Translations under genes and position numbers: made by a program
DNA from: JBFKMV01 sp041629655
GTDB lineage: Bacteria; Acidobacteriota; Polarisedimenticolia; Polarisedimenticolales; Polarisedimenticolaceae
Assembly: GCA_041629655.1 (NCBI GenBank)
Contig: JBFKMV010000005.1
Location: 1-57,008 of the forward strand
Length of the DNA stretch: 57,008 nt
Reading direction: 5' to 3'
The notes under the pieces: model-generated
The model's input: only the letters and a program-made list of their open reading frames with translations
The model's database searches: none
Told to the model about the DNA's origin: nothing
Part shown: one piece after another, positions 37,200-45,421 of the stretch
How the letters are laid out: every line of letters begins with the position of its first letter
Position numbering within the stretch: the stretch's first letter is position 1

Positions 37200-37997
37200 G
37201 TGGCCGGCAAGGACGGAAGCGAGGACGTTTTGACGGCGGCCGCCGGGCGGACGGTCGACGGCGCGGAGCTGAAGCGCCGCATCGCCCATGCCCCGGCGGC
37301 GTTCCTCACCGGCTCGCTCGACAACCCGGCGCTCGACGAGTCGTGCCTCGTGTTGCTGCTGCGAAACCGCGAAGTGGCGCCGCCGCTGCTGGAGCGGATC
37401 TCCCGCGACCCGCGCTGGGCCCGGCTTTACGAGGTCAGGAAGGGGCTGGTGAGGCACCCGCGAGCCCCGCTCCAGCTCGCGCGGCGGCTGGTGCACCACC
37501 TGCGCTGGCGCGATCTCGCCGAGGTCGCGGCGGAAGCTCCCGTCCACCCCGCGGTTCGCCGCCAGGCCGAGGAGCTGCTGAAGGTCCGCATGGCCGAGCT
37601 GGCGCTGGGCGAGCGGATCAGCCTGGCGCGGATCGCCAGCCGCGGACTGATCCAGGCCTTGCGGCACTCCGCGGAGGGACCGGTGCTGGAGGCGCTGCTG
37701 GGAAACTCGCGCCTGGTGGAGCTCGACGCGGTCACGATCGCCCGCGGCGAGAAGGCGCCGGCGGCGGTGCTGCGCAAGCTGGCGGCGCACCCCACGTGGG
37801 GGCGGCGCCACGCCGTGCGGCTGGCCCTGGTGACCAACCCGCGGGCCCCGGTGGCGGTCGCGCTCGGCGTGCTGCGGCGCCTTTCGCGTCAGGATCTGCG
37901 CCGCCTTGCGAAGGACAGCCGGGTACCCAAGATTGTCCGGGTGGGGGCCGACCGGCGGCTCGAGGGCCGCGCGGCAGGTCCTGCGCGCCTCGCGTAG
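37200..37997 (+). CDS. Helical-repeat protein, paralog of the gene at 38726
   Basis: The 265-residue protein is rich in Leu/Ala/Arg helices of about 30 residues, like HEAT or leucine-rich variant repeats: NREVAPPLLERISRDPRW, HPAVRRQAEELLKVRM. The C-terminal stretch VTNPRAPVAVALGVLRRLSR, then DLRRLAKDSRVPKIVR, closely matches VRNPRTPPGISTNFIARLQN, then DLKNLLRDHNVPEVVR in the gene at 38726, so the two are paralogs. Such solenoids bind other proteins. Start GTG 37200 follows a GGAG and a TATATT box. No enzyme motif is seen. Confidence 0.75.
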   Translation: MAGKDGSEDVLTAAAGRTVDGAELKRRIAHAPAAFLTGSLDNPALDESCLVLLLRNREVAPPLLERISRDPRWARLYEVRKGLVRHPRAPLQLARRLVHHLRWRDLAEVAAEAPVHPAVRRQAEELLKVRMAELALGERISLARIASRGLIQALRHSAEGPVLEALLGNSRLVELDAVTIARGEKAPAAVLRKLAAHPTWGRRHAVRLALVTNPRAPVAVALGVLRRLSRQDLRRLAKDSRVPKIVRVGADRRLEGRAAGPARLA

Positions 37998-38006
37998 GCC
38001 GGTGTC

Positions 38007-38012
38007 ATTATA
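38007..38012 (+). promoter_or_regulatory. Consensus -10 box before the HTH membrane protein
   Basis: A perfect TATAAT occurs in an AT-rich patch, TTATAATAATTG (38006-38017), which is conspicuous in this GC-rich DNA. No convincing -35 is present at the expected distance. It precedes the start at 38115 by about 100 bases, allowing an untranslated leader. Confidence 0.45.
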
Positions 38013-38114
38013 ATAATTGCTCGGGGTCCGGCCTCCCCACGCCGATCCCGACGTGCTCGTGGAGGCCCCGGGCAAGCAACGTCCGTCCGTGGGGCCGAGG
38101 TCGAGACCGGGTCG

Positions 38115-38729
38115 ATGTCCACCTTCGGAGAAGATCTCAAGCGCGAGCGGGAGCTACGCAAGATCTCGCTGCGCGAGGTTTCCGAGGCGACCAAGATCAG
38201 CCTGCGCTTTCTCGACGCGCTCGAGCGAAACGAGTTCAGCGACCTGCCGGGCGGGGTGTTCAACAAGGGCTACGTGCGCGCCTACGCGCAGTACATCGGC
38301 GTCGACCCCGAGGCGATGGTCAACTCCTACTTGCTGGAAGAACGGTCGCAGATCGACCGGGGGGTCCCCAGCGACGTCGAACTGCTGCGGGGCTCGCCCG
38401 GCGCGGGCCCGCCGAAGCTGGCCGAGGGCGACGCCAGCGGCCACGCCCGGCTGCTTTCCCCGGCCCACCTGCTGCTGGCCGCCGCGGTCCTGGCGATCGC
38501 GCTGGCCGGGCTGGGCTACCTGTGGTTCGTCCGCGGAACCGCAGCCGAGGAAACGGTGCCGGCCGGCTCCGCCGCCGGCGAGGCGACGCACCGGCGGGCC
38601 GCCACCCCGGCGCCCGTTCCGCCGGCGGCCGGCGCGCCGATCGTGCGCGAGGAGCCGCCGGCCGGCGACGTCGAGCCCGCTCCCGCGGACGGGGTGGCAA
38701 CGGATCCGGACGGGGGTGGACGCTCGTGA
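38115..38729 (+). CDS. RodZ-like membrane-anchored HTH protein
   Basis: The protein has 204 residues with an N-terminal HTH_25/Cro-type domain (FGEDLKRERELRKISLREV and SEATKISLRFLDALERNEF) ending near YVRAYAQYIG. A single membrane segment follows (about 117-139), then a Pro/Ala-rich periplasmic tail of 65 residues. RodZ links MreB to the wall machinery; here the usual beta-rich C-terminal domain is replaced by the Pro-rich tail. The GTG of the next repeat protein overlaps its stop (GTGA), so they are coupled. Confidence 0.85.
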   Translation: MSTFGEDLKRERELRKISLREVSEATKISLRFLDALERNEFSDLPGGVFNKGYVRAYAQYIGVDPEAMVNSYLLEERSQIDRGVPSDVELLRGSPGAGPPKLAEGDASGHARLLSPAHLLLAAAVLAIALAGLGYLWFVRGTAAEETVPAGSAAGEATHRRAATPAPVPPAAGAPIVREEPPAGDVEPAPADGVATDPDGGGRS

Positions 38730-39829
38730 GCGTGACGCCGGAATCGCCGGGCGCGATGATGCTGCGCCGGATCCTCGCCGGAGAAGCTCCGCTCAACTTG
38801 CGCTCCGCCGCGGCGCGCGGCGCGCTGCCCTTGCCGCGCACGGACCTGGTGCGGATCTGGGTCGCGCTGCTGGACGATGCGGAGGAACGCGTCCGGCGCG
38901 ACGCCGAGACGAGCCTGGCCGAGCTGGACGACGACGACGTGCGCACGGTGCTCGCGGACGAGAGCTGTGCCGCTGACGTGCTGGCGCACTTCGCCGCGCG
39001 CTCGGCACGCGACGAGAAGACGGCCGCCGTCATCGCGTTCCACCGCAACGTGCCCGACGCGGCGCTCGAGCTGTTCGCGGCGCAGGGCAACTCCGCCGTG
39101 ATCGCGCTGGTTTTGACCAACGAGGAACGGCTGGCGACCCAGCCGGCGCTGCTGGAACGGTTGACCCTCAATCCGGCGCTGCGCGCCGACCAGCGCGGCC
39201 GGATCCTGGAGCTTCTGGCCCGCTCGGCGCGCCTCGCCGGCGACGCGGCGGACGACGCCGCGGGCAAGGTCCCGGCGGACGACGCCGCCGAGGCGGCGCG
39301 CCTGCTCGACGTCGACGTCGGCGAACTGTTCGCGGCCAGCGAGATCATGGGCGCCGAGGAATTCGAGCAGGCCGAGGACCCGGTGATCCGCAGCGCCTAC
39401 CAGCGCATCATCACGCTCAGCCCGGCGCAGAAGGCGATCCTGGCGATGAAGGGCGGGCGCGAGGAGCGGATGATCCTGGTGCGCGACACCAACAAGGTGG
39501 TGTCGCTGGCCGCGATCAAGAACCCGCGGATCTCCGACAACGAGATCGAGGCCATCTCGAAGATGCGCAACGTCTCGGACGAGGTGCTGCGCGTGCTGGG
39601 CACCAACCGGGAGTGGGTGCGCAGCTACCCGGTCGTGCTCAACCTGGTCCGCAATCCGCGCACACCGCCGGGCATCTCGACCAACTTCATCGCCAGGTTG
39701 CAGAATCGGGACCTCAAGAATCTGCTTCGGGACCACAACGTTCCCGAGGTCGTGCGTAAGATGGCCAAGCGCGTGTTCGACACGCGCACGCAGAGCCAGA
39801 ACCGTCTCGGGGCCCGCAAGCGTGGTTAG
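38726..39829 (+). CDS. Helical-repeat protein, paralog of the gene at 37200
   Basis: This 367-residue protein is made of helical repeats like its paralog, with extra N-terminal units and an acidic linker (DAADDAAGKVPADDAAEAAR, about 172-191). The C-terminal half (LVRDTNKVVSLAAIKNPRIS, NREWVRSYPVVLNLVRNPRT) aligns with the shorter protein. The very end is basic (NRLGARKRG). It starts with GTG overlapping the RodZ-like gene, which suggests a physical partnership with that membrane protein. The TPR gene begins 16 bases later. Function unknown. Confidence 0.78.
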   Translation: MSVTPESPGAMMLRRILAGEAPLNLRSAAARGALPLPRTDLVRIWVALLDDAEERVRRDAETSLAELDDDDVRTVLADESCAADVLAHFAARSARDEKTAAVIAFHRNVPDAALELFAAQGNSAVIALVLTNEERLATQPALLERLTLNPALRADQRGRILELLARSARLAGDAADDAAGKVPADDAAEAARLLDVDVGELFAASEIMGAEEFEQAEDPVIRSAYQRIITLSPAQKAILAMKGGREERMILVRDTNKVVSLAAIKNPRISDNEIEAISKMRNVSDEVLRVLGTNREWVRSYPVVLNLVRNPRTPPGISTNFIARLQNRDLKNLLRDHNVPEVVRKMAKRVFDTRTQSQNRLGARKRG

Positions 39830-39845
39830 GGGGCCGAGGTAGCGC

Positions 39846-40814
39846 ATGCGATTGCTGAAAGAGATCCGGACGCTGATGGGCAACTACCACGTCAAGTCCG
39901 GGATGTATCACTACTACCGCAGCGAGTTCGCCCCGGCGGTGGAGTTCTTCCGCAAGGCACTGCGCGATCCGGCGCTGACCGAGAGCGACCGTCGCACCGC
40001 CCGCTACTACCTCACCATGACCTTCATGACCTCGGCCGAGCGGAAGGTCGGCAAGGGCGAAGTGGAAGAGGCGATCGCCGATTTCCAGCGCGCGGTCGAG
40101 GTCAGCCCGACCTACCCCGACATCCGGTACCGGCTGGGACGGACGCTGGAGCGGCTGGGCCGCCACGAGGAGGCGATCGAGCAGTACCGGCAGGCCACGG
40201 CCTGCCAGCGCGACTACCTCGACGCGCAGGTGGCCCTGGCGTTCTGCCTGCTCGCCTCGCGCCGCCAGGACGAGGCGGTTGCCGCCATGCAACGCGCGCT
40301 GGAGCTCAAGATCCAGCGGATCCGGACCCCCTTCGACAGGGGGCTGGAGCGGCTCCGCGAGGGTGCCTGGACCGAGGCGGGCGATTTCTTCCACACCGCC
40401 TTCCTGAGCGAGCCGCAGCGCTTCGAGGAGGAGTTCCAGGCGGCTCTCGACAAGCTCAAGGCCGAGGACTACGAGCAGGCCCTCGAGCACCTGGACCAGG
40501 GGCTGTCCCTCAACCCGCGGTATCCGGACATTCACAATTACCGCGGGATCGCCCTGTGCGAGCTGGGACGCGTCGACGAGGGCGTCGAAGCCTTCCGCGA
40601 GGCCACTTCGCTGAATCCGAGCTATCTGGTACCCTGGCTCAACCTGGCCTTCGCTCTGGTTCGCGCCGGACGGTTGAAGGATGCCGAACGGGAGCTGGAG
40701 GCGATCCTGAAGAAGGACCCGACCGAGCCCACGGCACTGGCAAAGCTGGAGGAGTTGCAGACCGGGCGCGCCCCGGAACGTCGGCGTTCCACTGCGCGCG
40801 GAGCCTCGTCATGA
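39846..40814 (+). CDS. Cytoplasmic TPR protein
   Basis: The protein of 322 residues has no signal peptide and seven or so TPR units: MYHYYRSEFAPAVEFFRKAL, IRYRLGRTLERLGRHEEAIE, ALDKLKAEDYEQALEHLDQG, IHNYRGIALCELGRVDEGVE. It should be a cytoplasmic scaffold. The stop overlaps the start of the PP2C phosphatase as ATGA, so the two are co-made. A GAGG site lies seven bases before the ATG at 39846. Confidence 0.88.
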   Translation: MRLLKEIRTLMGNYHVKSGMYHYYRSEFAPAVEFFRKALRDPALTESDRRTARYYLTMTFMTSAERKVGKGEVEEAIADFQRAVEVSPTYPDIRYRLGRTLERLGRHEEAIEQYRQATACQRDYLDAQVALAFCLLASRRQDEAVAAMQRALELKIQRIRTPFDRGLERLREGAWTEAGDFFHTAFLSEPQRFEEEFQAALDKLKAEDYEQALEHLDQGLSLNPRYPDIHNYRGIALCELGRVDEGVEAFREATSLNPSYLVPWLNLAFALVRAGRLKDAERELEAILKKDPTEPTALAKLEELQTGRAPERRRSTARGASS

Positions 40815-41569
40815 ATGCCAAGGCATACGGCCTGACCGACGTCGGGCGGCGGCGCGAAGCCAACGAGGACGAGTTCCTGCTCGACGACGGTCTCGGTCTG
40901 TACGCCGTGGCCGACGGCATGGGAGGCCATGCGGCGGGCGAGGTCGCGTCGCACCTGGCGATCTCGACGCTTCGCGAATCGCTGACCTCCAGCGGGTGGG
41001 AGGGTGCCGAGACCGAGACCGACGTCGCGCGGGCCCAGGAGGCCCTGCGGCAGGCCGTCGACGAGGCCAACCGCAAGATCTGCGAGACGGTGATGTCGCG
41101 CGAGGAGTGGCGCGGCATGGGCACCACCGTGGTGATCCTGCTGGCCTGCGGCGAGCGCGCGCTGATCGGCCACGTGGGCGACAGCCGCGCGTACCTGCTG
41201 CGCAACGGAGACTTCCGGCGCTTGACCAGCGACCATTCCTGGGTCAACGAGCAGGTCAAGATGGGGCTGTTGACCGACGACGACGCGCAACGCCACCCGA
41301 TGCGCAACATCGTCACCCGCGCCCTGGGCAACCGTCTCGACGTCGCGCTGGAGCTGAACAACGAGACGTTCCGCGGCGGTGACGTGTTCCTGCTCTGCTC
41401 CGACGGGCTGAACTCGATGCTCAGCGACGAGGAGATCCGGACCACGCTCGAGGCGAACCCCGATCCCCGGGACGCCTGCCGGGCCCTGGTCGATGCCGCC
41501 AACGCCCGGGGCGGCGAGGACAACACCACGGTCATCGTGCTCAAGGTGAACGGGAACCCGCGAACCTAA
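40811..41569 (+). CDS. PP2C-family serine/threonine phosphatase
   Basis: The 252-residue enzyme has all PP2C metal and catalytic motifs: GRRREANEDEF (motif 1), VADGMGGHAAGE with Asp35, MGTTVV, GHVGDSRAYLL, LCSDGL and GGEDNTTVIV. It removes phosphate from Ser/Thr in the cytoplasm using two Mn or Mg ions. It is a compact bacterial type with no extra domain. No Ser/Thr kinase gene is in the window, so its partner lies elsewhere. It is coupled to the TPR gene. Confidence 0.95.
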   Translation: MNAKAYGLTDVGRRREANEDEFLLDDGLGLYAVADGMGGHAAGEVASHLAISTLRESLTSSGWEGAETETDVARAQEALRQAVDEANRKICETVMSREEWRGMGTTVVILLACGERALIGHVGDSRAYLLRNGDFRRLTSDHSWVNEQVKMGLLTDDDAQRHPMRNIVTRALGNRLDVALELNNETFRGGDVFLLCSDGLNSMLSDEEIRTTLEANPDPRDACRALVDAANARGGEDNTTVIVLKVNGNPRT

Positions 41570-41593
41570 ACCGCCGCCTGACAACGAGTTCGC

Positions 41594-41622
41594 TTGACGC
41601 CGGCAGCGACTCCCCTTATATT
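41594..41622 (+). promoter_or_regulatory. Strong sigma-70 promoter
   Basis: TTGACG (41594-41599) and TATATT (41617-41622) match consensus at five of six positions each with exactly 17 bases between, 32 bases before the ATG at 41655. It is the best promoter in the window. Confidence 0.75.
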
Positions 41623-41654
41623 CACCGGGTTCGACCTCCATCGGGGGAGCGGGT

Positions 41655-43334
41655 ATGGGTCTGTCCTCTGCGCTGAAACGGGCCGCCGGGCTCACGCTGA
41701 CGCTGGCGCTGGGTGCCGGTGCCGGGAGCGTGCGCGCCGCGGAGCGCGAGGACTTTCCGTCCGTGCGACCGGCGACCCGCGAGCAGGCCGTCGCGGTCCT
41801 GTCCGGCGGCGGCGCCGGGCTGAGCTCGCTGACCCCCCTGATCCTGTCCAACTGGCAAAGCGCCGACGCGCCTCCGGCCATCCGGCGCGCGCTGGGAGTG
41901 CTGGCGCGGGCCGAGACCCTGCCGCGCGAGCGGCGCGCGAGCCTGCCGGACGGGTCGGTCCTGCGCTACACGACGTCCCGCGGGTCCTTCGACCGGATCG
42001 ACGGGACCGACCTCGACCGCGACGGCCGTCCCGATCTGTTGCAGGTCGCGGCGGTGGCGTTCGCCGACGCGCAGCAGCTGCTCGTCGGGCAGCTCGGGCT
42101 GACGCCGCCGGATCCGCTGGACGTGCTCTTGGTGCGGGTCGGTCGCGAGCTGGACGGTTATCTCGTTCCCGCCACGGCACCGTCGGGGCGGACGCGGATC
42201 GTGCTCGAGGCGTCGGAGGGAATCGCCTCGGACGCCGGGCTGCGCCGCGCCGCGATCCGGCAGTACGCGTTCGCCGTCGCGCTGGCCACGGGGCCCGCGA
42301 TGCCGCCCGCGTGGGCCGAGGCCCTGGCCACCTGGTCCGCGATGCGGTTGACCGGCGGGCCGCACGCCGAGACCGCCCGGCTGCTGTCCGAGCGACTGAC
42401 CCGCTTCGCCGAGGGCCTGGAAACCGAGAGCCTCGACCTCGCGGCGGGCAACGCGCTGTGGCTCGCCTTCCTCGACGAGGCCTACGGCCCGAGCGCCGTG
42501 CGCCTCACCGTCGAGGAGCTGGCGGCTGGAGCTCCGGCCCGCGCGGCCCTGGACGACGGGCTGCGCCGTGGCGCGGGCACGTCGCTGCCGTCGGCCCTGC
42601 GCGACTTCCAGCTCTGGGGCGTGCTGGTCGGGGACCGCTCCGATCGCCGGCACTTCAGCTTCGCGGAGCGACTCGAGCCGCCGCAGTTCCCCACCGAGGC
42701 CGAGGGTCTTCCCGCGCTGGCGGTCCAGACCGCCCCGCCGGTGGCGCCGCTGGGCGGAACGCTGGTGCGGCTGCGGCCGGATGCGGCCGAGGGCGGGCTG
42801 CGGGTGTACTTCGAGGGCGAGTTCACGACGACCTGGGAGGTCGACCTGCTGCTGGTCGGCACCCGGGGCACGCTGCGCCGCCTTCCGCTGCCGGTCGGCC
42901 CCGAGGGACGCGGCGAGGTCACGGTGCCGTTGCGGGGCATGGCCGAGACCCTGTTGCTGATCCGGAACCTGGGTCCCGATGCGGATCCGCGGCGGTTCAG
43001 CTGGGCCGCCGATCTCGAACGGGGCTACCCGTACGAGCTCAACGCGCTGGACGCGACCGGACGCCGCGGCGGTACGGCGGGGACGCTGATCTCCTGGGAG
43101 ACGCGCTCGGAACGGAACCTGGTGGGTTTCAACGTCTTGCGCTACCCGGACGGCGGCGGCTCCCCCGTGCGCGTCAATCCGGTCTGGATCCCGGCCGTGG
43201 GCGGTGAGAGCGAGCTGACCTCGTACCAGTTCCTCGACACCGGCGCCGATCCGGGCCGGACCCACGTCTACCGCATCCAGGGCATCACCCTCGAGGGCCT
43301 CCCCAGCCTCTCCGACCCCGTCCTGTCCCGCTAG
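41655..43334 (+). CDS. Secreted MXAN_6640-like protein, probably inactive metalloprotease
   Basis: This 559-residue protein has a signal peptide (to about residue 28). The segment LRYTTSRGSFDRIDGTDLDR, then DGRPDLLQVAAVAFADAQQL, followed later by PAWAEALATWSAMRL, has the order seen in MXAN_6640-type metalloproteases (a D-x-D-x-x-G-x-P-D motif, then HExxH, then a W-x-E-x-x-A-T-W motif). Here the place of HExxH reads AIRQYAFAVAL, so the zinc site is gone. The C-terminal part (from about 360) is beta-sandwich-like. The family call is from memory of the motif order and is tentative; the gene has its own strong promoter. Confidence 0.6.
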   Translation: MGLSSALKRAAGLTLTLALGAGAGSVRAAEREDFPSVRPATREQAVAVLSGGGAGLSSLTPLILSNWQSADAPPAIRRALGVLARAETLPRERRASLPDGSVLRYTTSRGSFDRIDGTDLDRDGRPDLLQVAAVAFADAQQLLVGQLGLTPPDPLDVLLVRVGRELDGYLVPATAPSGRTRIVLEASEGIASDAGLRRAAIRQYAFAVALATGPAMPPAWAEALATWSAMRLTGGPHAETARLLSERLTRFAEGLETESLDLAAGNALWLAFLDEAYGPSAVRLTVEELAAGAPARAALDDGLRRGAGTSLPSALRDFQLWGVLVGDRSDRRHFSFAERLEPPQFPTEAEGLPALAVQTAPPVAPLGGTLVRLRPDAAEGGLRVYFEGEFTTTWEVDLLLVGTRGTLRRLPLPVGPEGRGEVTVPLRGMAETLLLIRNLGPDADPRRFSWAADLERGYPYELNALDATGRRGGTAGTLISWETRSERNLVGFNVLRYPDGGGSPVRVNPVWIPAVGGESELTSYQFLDTGADPGRTHVYRIQGITLEGLPSLSDPVLSR

Positions 43335-43359
43335 ACCCCGCGCGGCCCGGCTGTAGAAT
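43332..43359 (+). promoter_or_regulatory. Candidate argS promoter
   Basis: TAGACC (43332-43337) and TAGAAT (43354-43359, five of six matches) are 16 bases apart, 27 bases before the argS GTG. The -35 box overlaps the stop codon of the preceding gene. Confidence 0.45.
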
Positions 43360-43386
43360 GCTCTCTTTTTCTCGGGAGGCGGCGGG

Positions 43387-45381
43387 GTGAGTCACGTCAG
43401 TCCGGAGCAGGCATTTCGCGACGCGATCCGGCGCGCCGCCCGGGAAGCGCTCGATCTCGAGCCCGAGCAGGTCGCACTGAGCTGGCCGCCCGGCGCCGAG
43501 CTGGGCGACCTGGCCACGCCGGTGTGCTTCGAGCTGGCCCGCGTCGCGCGCCGCCCGCCGCGCGAGCTGGCGGCGAAGATCGTCGAGGCGTTCCGACCCG
43601 GCGGCGGCGTCGCGCGGGTCGAGGTCGCCGGCGGCGGATACATCAACGCGTTCCTCGACCGCAACGCGTTCCTCCAGGTCTGGCTGCGCGAGGATCCCGC
43701 CGCGCTGCCCGAGCCCGCGGGGCCGAAGCGGATCGTCGAGCACACCAACATCAACCCCAACAAGGCGGCCCACATCGGCCACCTCCGCAACGCCGTGCTG
43801 GGCGACACGCTGGTGCGCTTCCTGCGCTACCTCGGCCACCCCGTGGAGGTGCAGAACTACATCGACGACACCGGCGTCCAGGTGGCCGACCTGGTGGTCG
43901 GCTTCCGCGTGCTGCGCGGCGAGGAGCTGCCCGAGCTGCTCGCGCGCTACTCGGAGAACGAGCTCGCGAAACGCGGCGAACGCTTCGACTACATCGCGTG
44001 GGATCTCTACGCCGAGGTGACCCGCTTCTACGCCGAGGACCCGGAGCGCAAGCGGCACCGCGCCGAGACGCTCCATGCCATGGAGCAGGGCGGCAACCCC
44101 GTCGCCGAGCTGGCGGCGCACGTCGCGCACCGCATGGTCGGCCACCATCTGGGGACGATGCACCGGATCGGCGTGCGCTACGACCTGCTGCCGCACGAGA
44201 GCCACATCCTGCGCCTGGAGTTCTGGGACAGCGCGTTCGAGCGGCTCCAGCGCTCCGGCGCGTTCGTCGAGCAGCGCGAGGGCAAGAACGCCGGCTGCTG
44301 GGTGATGAACCTGCCCGGCGTCGACAAGGGCAGCGGCGAGGACCAGAAGGTGATCGTGCGCTCGGACGGCACGGTGACCTACGTGGGCAAGGACATCGCG
44401 TACCAGCTGTGGAAGTTCGGCCTGCTCGGCCGCGACTTCGGCTACCGGAGCTTCGACTGGTCCCCGCGCCTGCCGCTGTACGAGCTGTGGGCGTCGACCG
44501 CGGAGGGCGGCGAGTCGGGTCACCCGGCGTTCGGCTCCGGCACCGTGGTGTACAACGTGATCGACACCCGCCAGTCGTACCTGCAACGCGTGGTGGCGCT
44601 GGCGCTGCGCAGCCTGGGACACGAGGAGCAGGCGGACCGCTCGATCCACTTCAACTACGAGATGGTCGCGTTGACGCCGCAGGCGGCGCAGGCGATGTTC
44701 CCGGACCTCGAGCTGAGCGAGCAGGAGCTGTCCAAGCCGCACCTGGAGATGTCCGGCCGCAAGGGGCTCGGCGTGCGCGCCGACGACCTGATCGACACGC
44801 TGCTCGACCGCGCCGGCGCCGAGGTCGCCAAGCGCAACCCGGACATGCCCGAGGCCACGGTCCACGAGACGGCAAGGCAGATTGCCGTCGGCGCGCTGCG
44901 CTACTACATGCTGCGCTTCTCCAAGAACCGCGTGGTGGCGTTCGATCTCGACGCGGCACTGGCGTTCGAGGGCGAGACCGGCCCGTACCTCCAGTACTCG
45001 GTGGTGCGCGCGCGCAACATCCTGGGCAAGCTGGGCGAGCTGCACGGCGAGGCGGAGACGGACGCCGGCGGGCTCGCCGACGCGGTGGCGCTCGACGCGC
45101 TGGCCGACGACAGCGTGGCCGAGCACTGGAGCCTCGCGCTCCAGCAGCTCCGCGTGGCCTCGGTGGTCGAGCAGGCCGTCGAGACGCTGGAGCTGGCCAC
45201 GGTCGCCAAGCACGCCTATCAGGCCGCCCAGACGTTCAACTCCTTCTACCATCGTTTCCCGGTGGCCCAGGAGCAGGACGCGGCGGTGCGGCGGACCCGT
45301 GCCGCGCTGGTGCGGCTGTTCCACGACCGGATGGTCGCGCTGCTCGGGTTGATGGGCATCGAGGTTCCCGACCGGATGTGA
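43387..45381 (+). CDS. argS: Arginyl-tRNA synthetase
   Basis: The 664-residue class I enzyme charges tRNA-Arg. N-terminal additional domain (1-110) contains GDLATPVCFELAR and GGGYINAFL; the catalytic part has the signature NINPNKAAHIGHLRN (HIGH motif). YVGKDIAYQLWKFGLLG and MSGRKGLGVRADDL follow, the latter replacing KMSKS as is usual for many ArgRS. The C-terminal helical anticodon domain ends in VAKHAYQAAQTFNSFYH. Length is somewhat above that of E. coli ArgS. GTG start at 43387 follows a GGGAGG. Confidence 0.97.
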   Translation: MSHVSPEQAFRDAIRRAAREALDLEPEQVALSWPPGAELGDLATPVCFELARVARRPPRELAAKIVEAFRPGGGVARVEVAGGGYINAFLDRNAFLQVWLREDPAALPEPAGPKRIVEHTNINPNKAAHIGHLRNAVLGDTLVRFLRYLGHPVEVQNYIDDTGVQVADLVVGFRVLRGEELPELLARYSENELAKRGERFDYIAWDLYAEVTRFYAEDPERKRHRAETLHAMEQGGNPVAELAAHVAHRMVGHHLGTMHRIGVRYDLLPHESHILRLEFWDSAFERLQRSGAFVEQREGKNAGCWVMNLPGVDKGSGEDQKVIVRSDGTVTYVGKDIAYQLWKFGLLGRDFGYRSFDWSPRLPLYELWASTAEGGESGHPAFGSGTVVYNVIDTRQSYLQRVVALALRSLGHEEQADRSIHFNYEMVALTPQAAQAMFPDLELSEQELSKPHLEMSGRKGLGVRADDLIDTLLDRAGAEVAKRNPDMPEATVHETARQIAVGALRYYMLRFSKNRVVAFDLDAALAFEGETGPYLQYSVVRARNILGKLGELHGEAETDAGGLADAVALDALADDSVAEHWSLALQQLRVASVVEQAVETLELATVAKHAYQAAQTFNSFYHRFPVAQEQDAAVRRTRAALVRLFHDRMVALLGLMGIEVPDRM

Positions 45382-45402
45382 GCGGCGGCGCCGGAACCCG
45401 GA

Positions 45403-45411
45403 TGATAGAAT
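45403..45411 (+). promoter_or_regulatory. Extended -10 promoter element
   Basis: TGATAGAAT (45403-45411) fits the extended -10 pattern TG-n-TATAAT with one mismatch, ten bases before the ATG at 45422. A weak -35 is consistent with this type. It could drive the S55-propeller operon separately from argS. Confidence 0.5.
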
Positions 45412-45421
45412 CGGTAACTCA

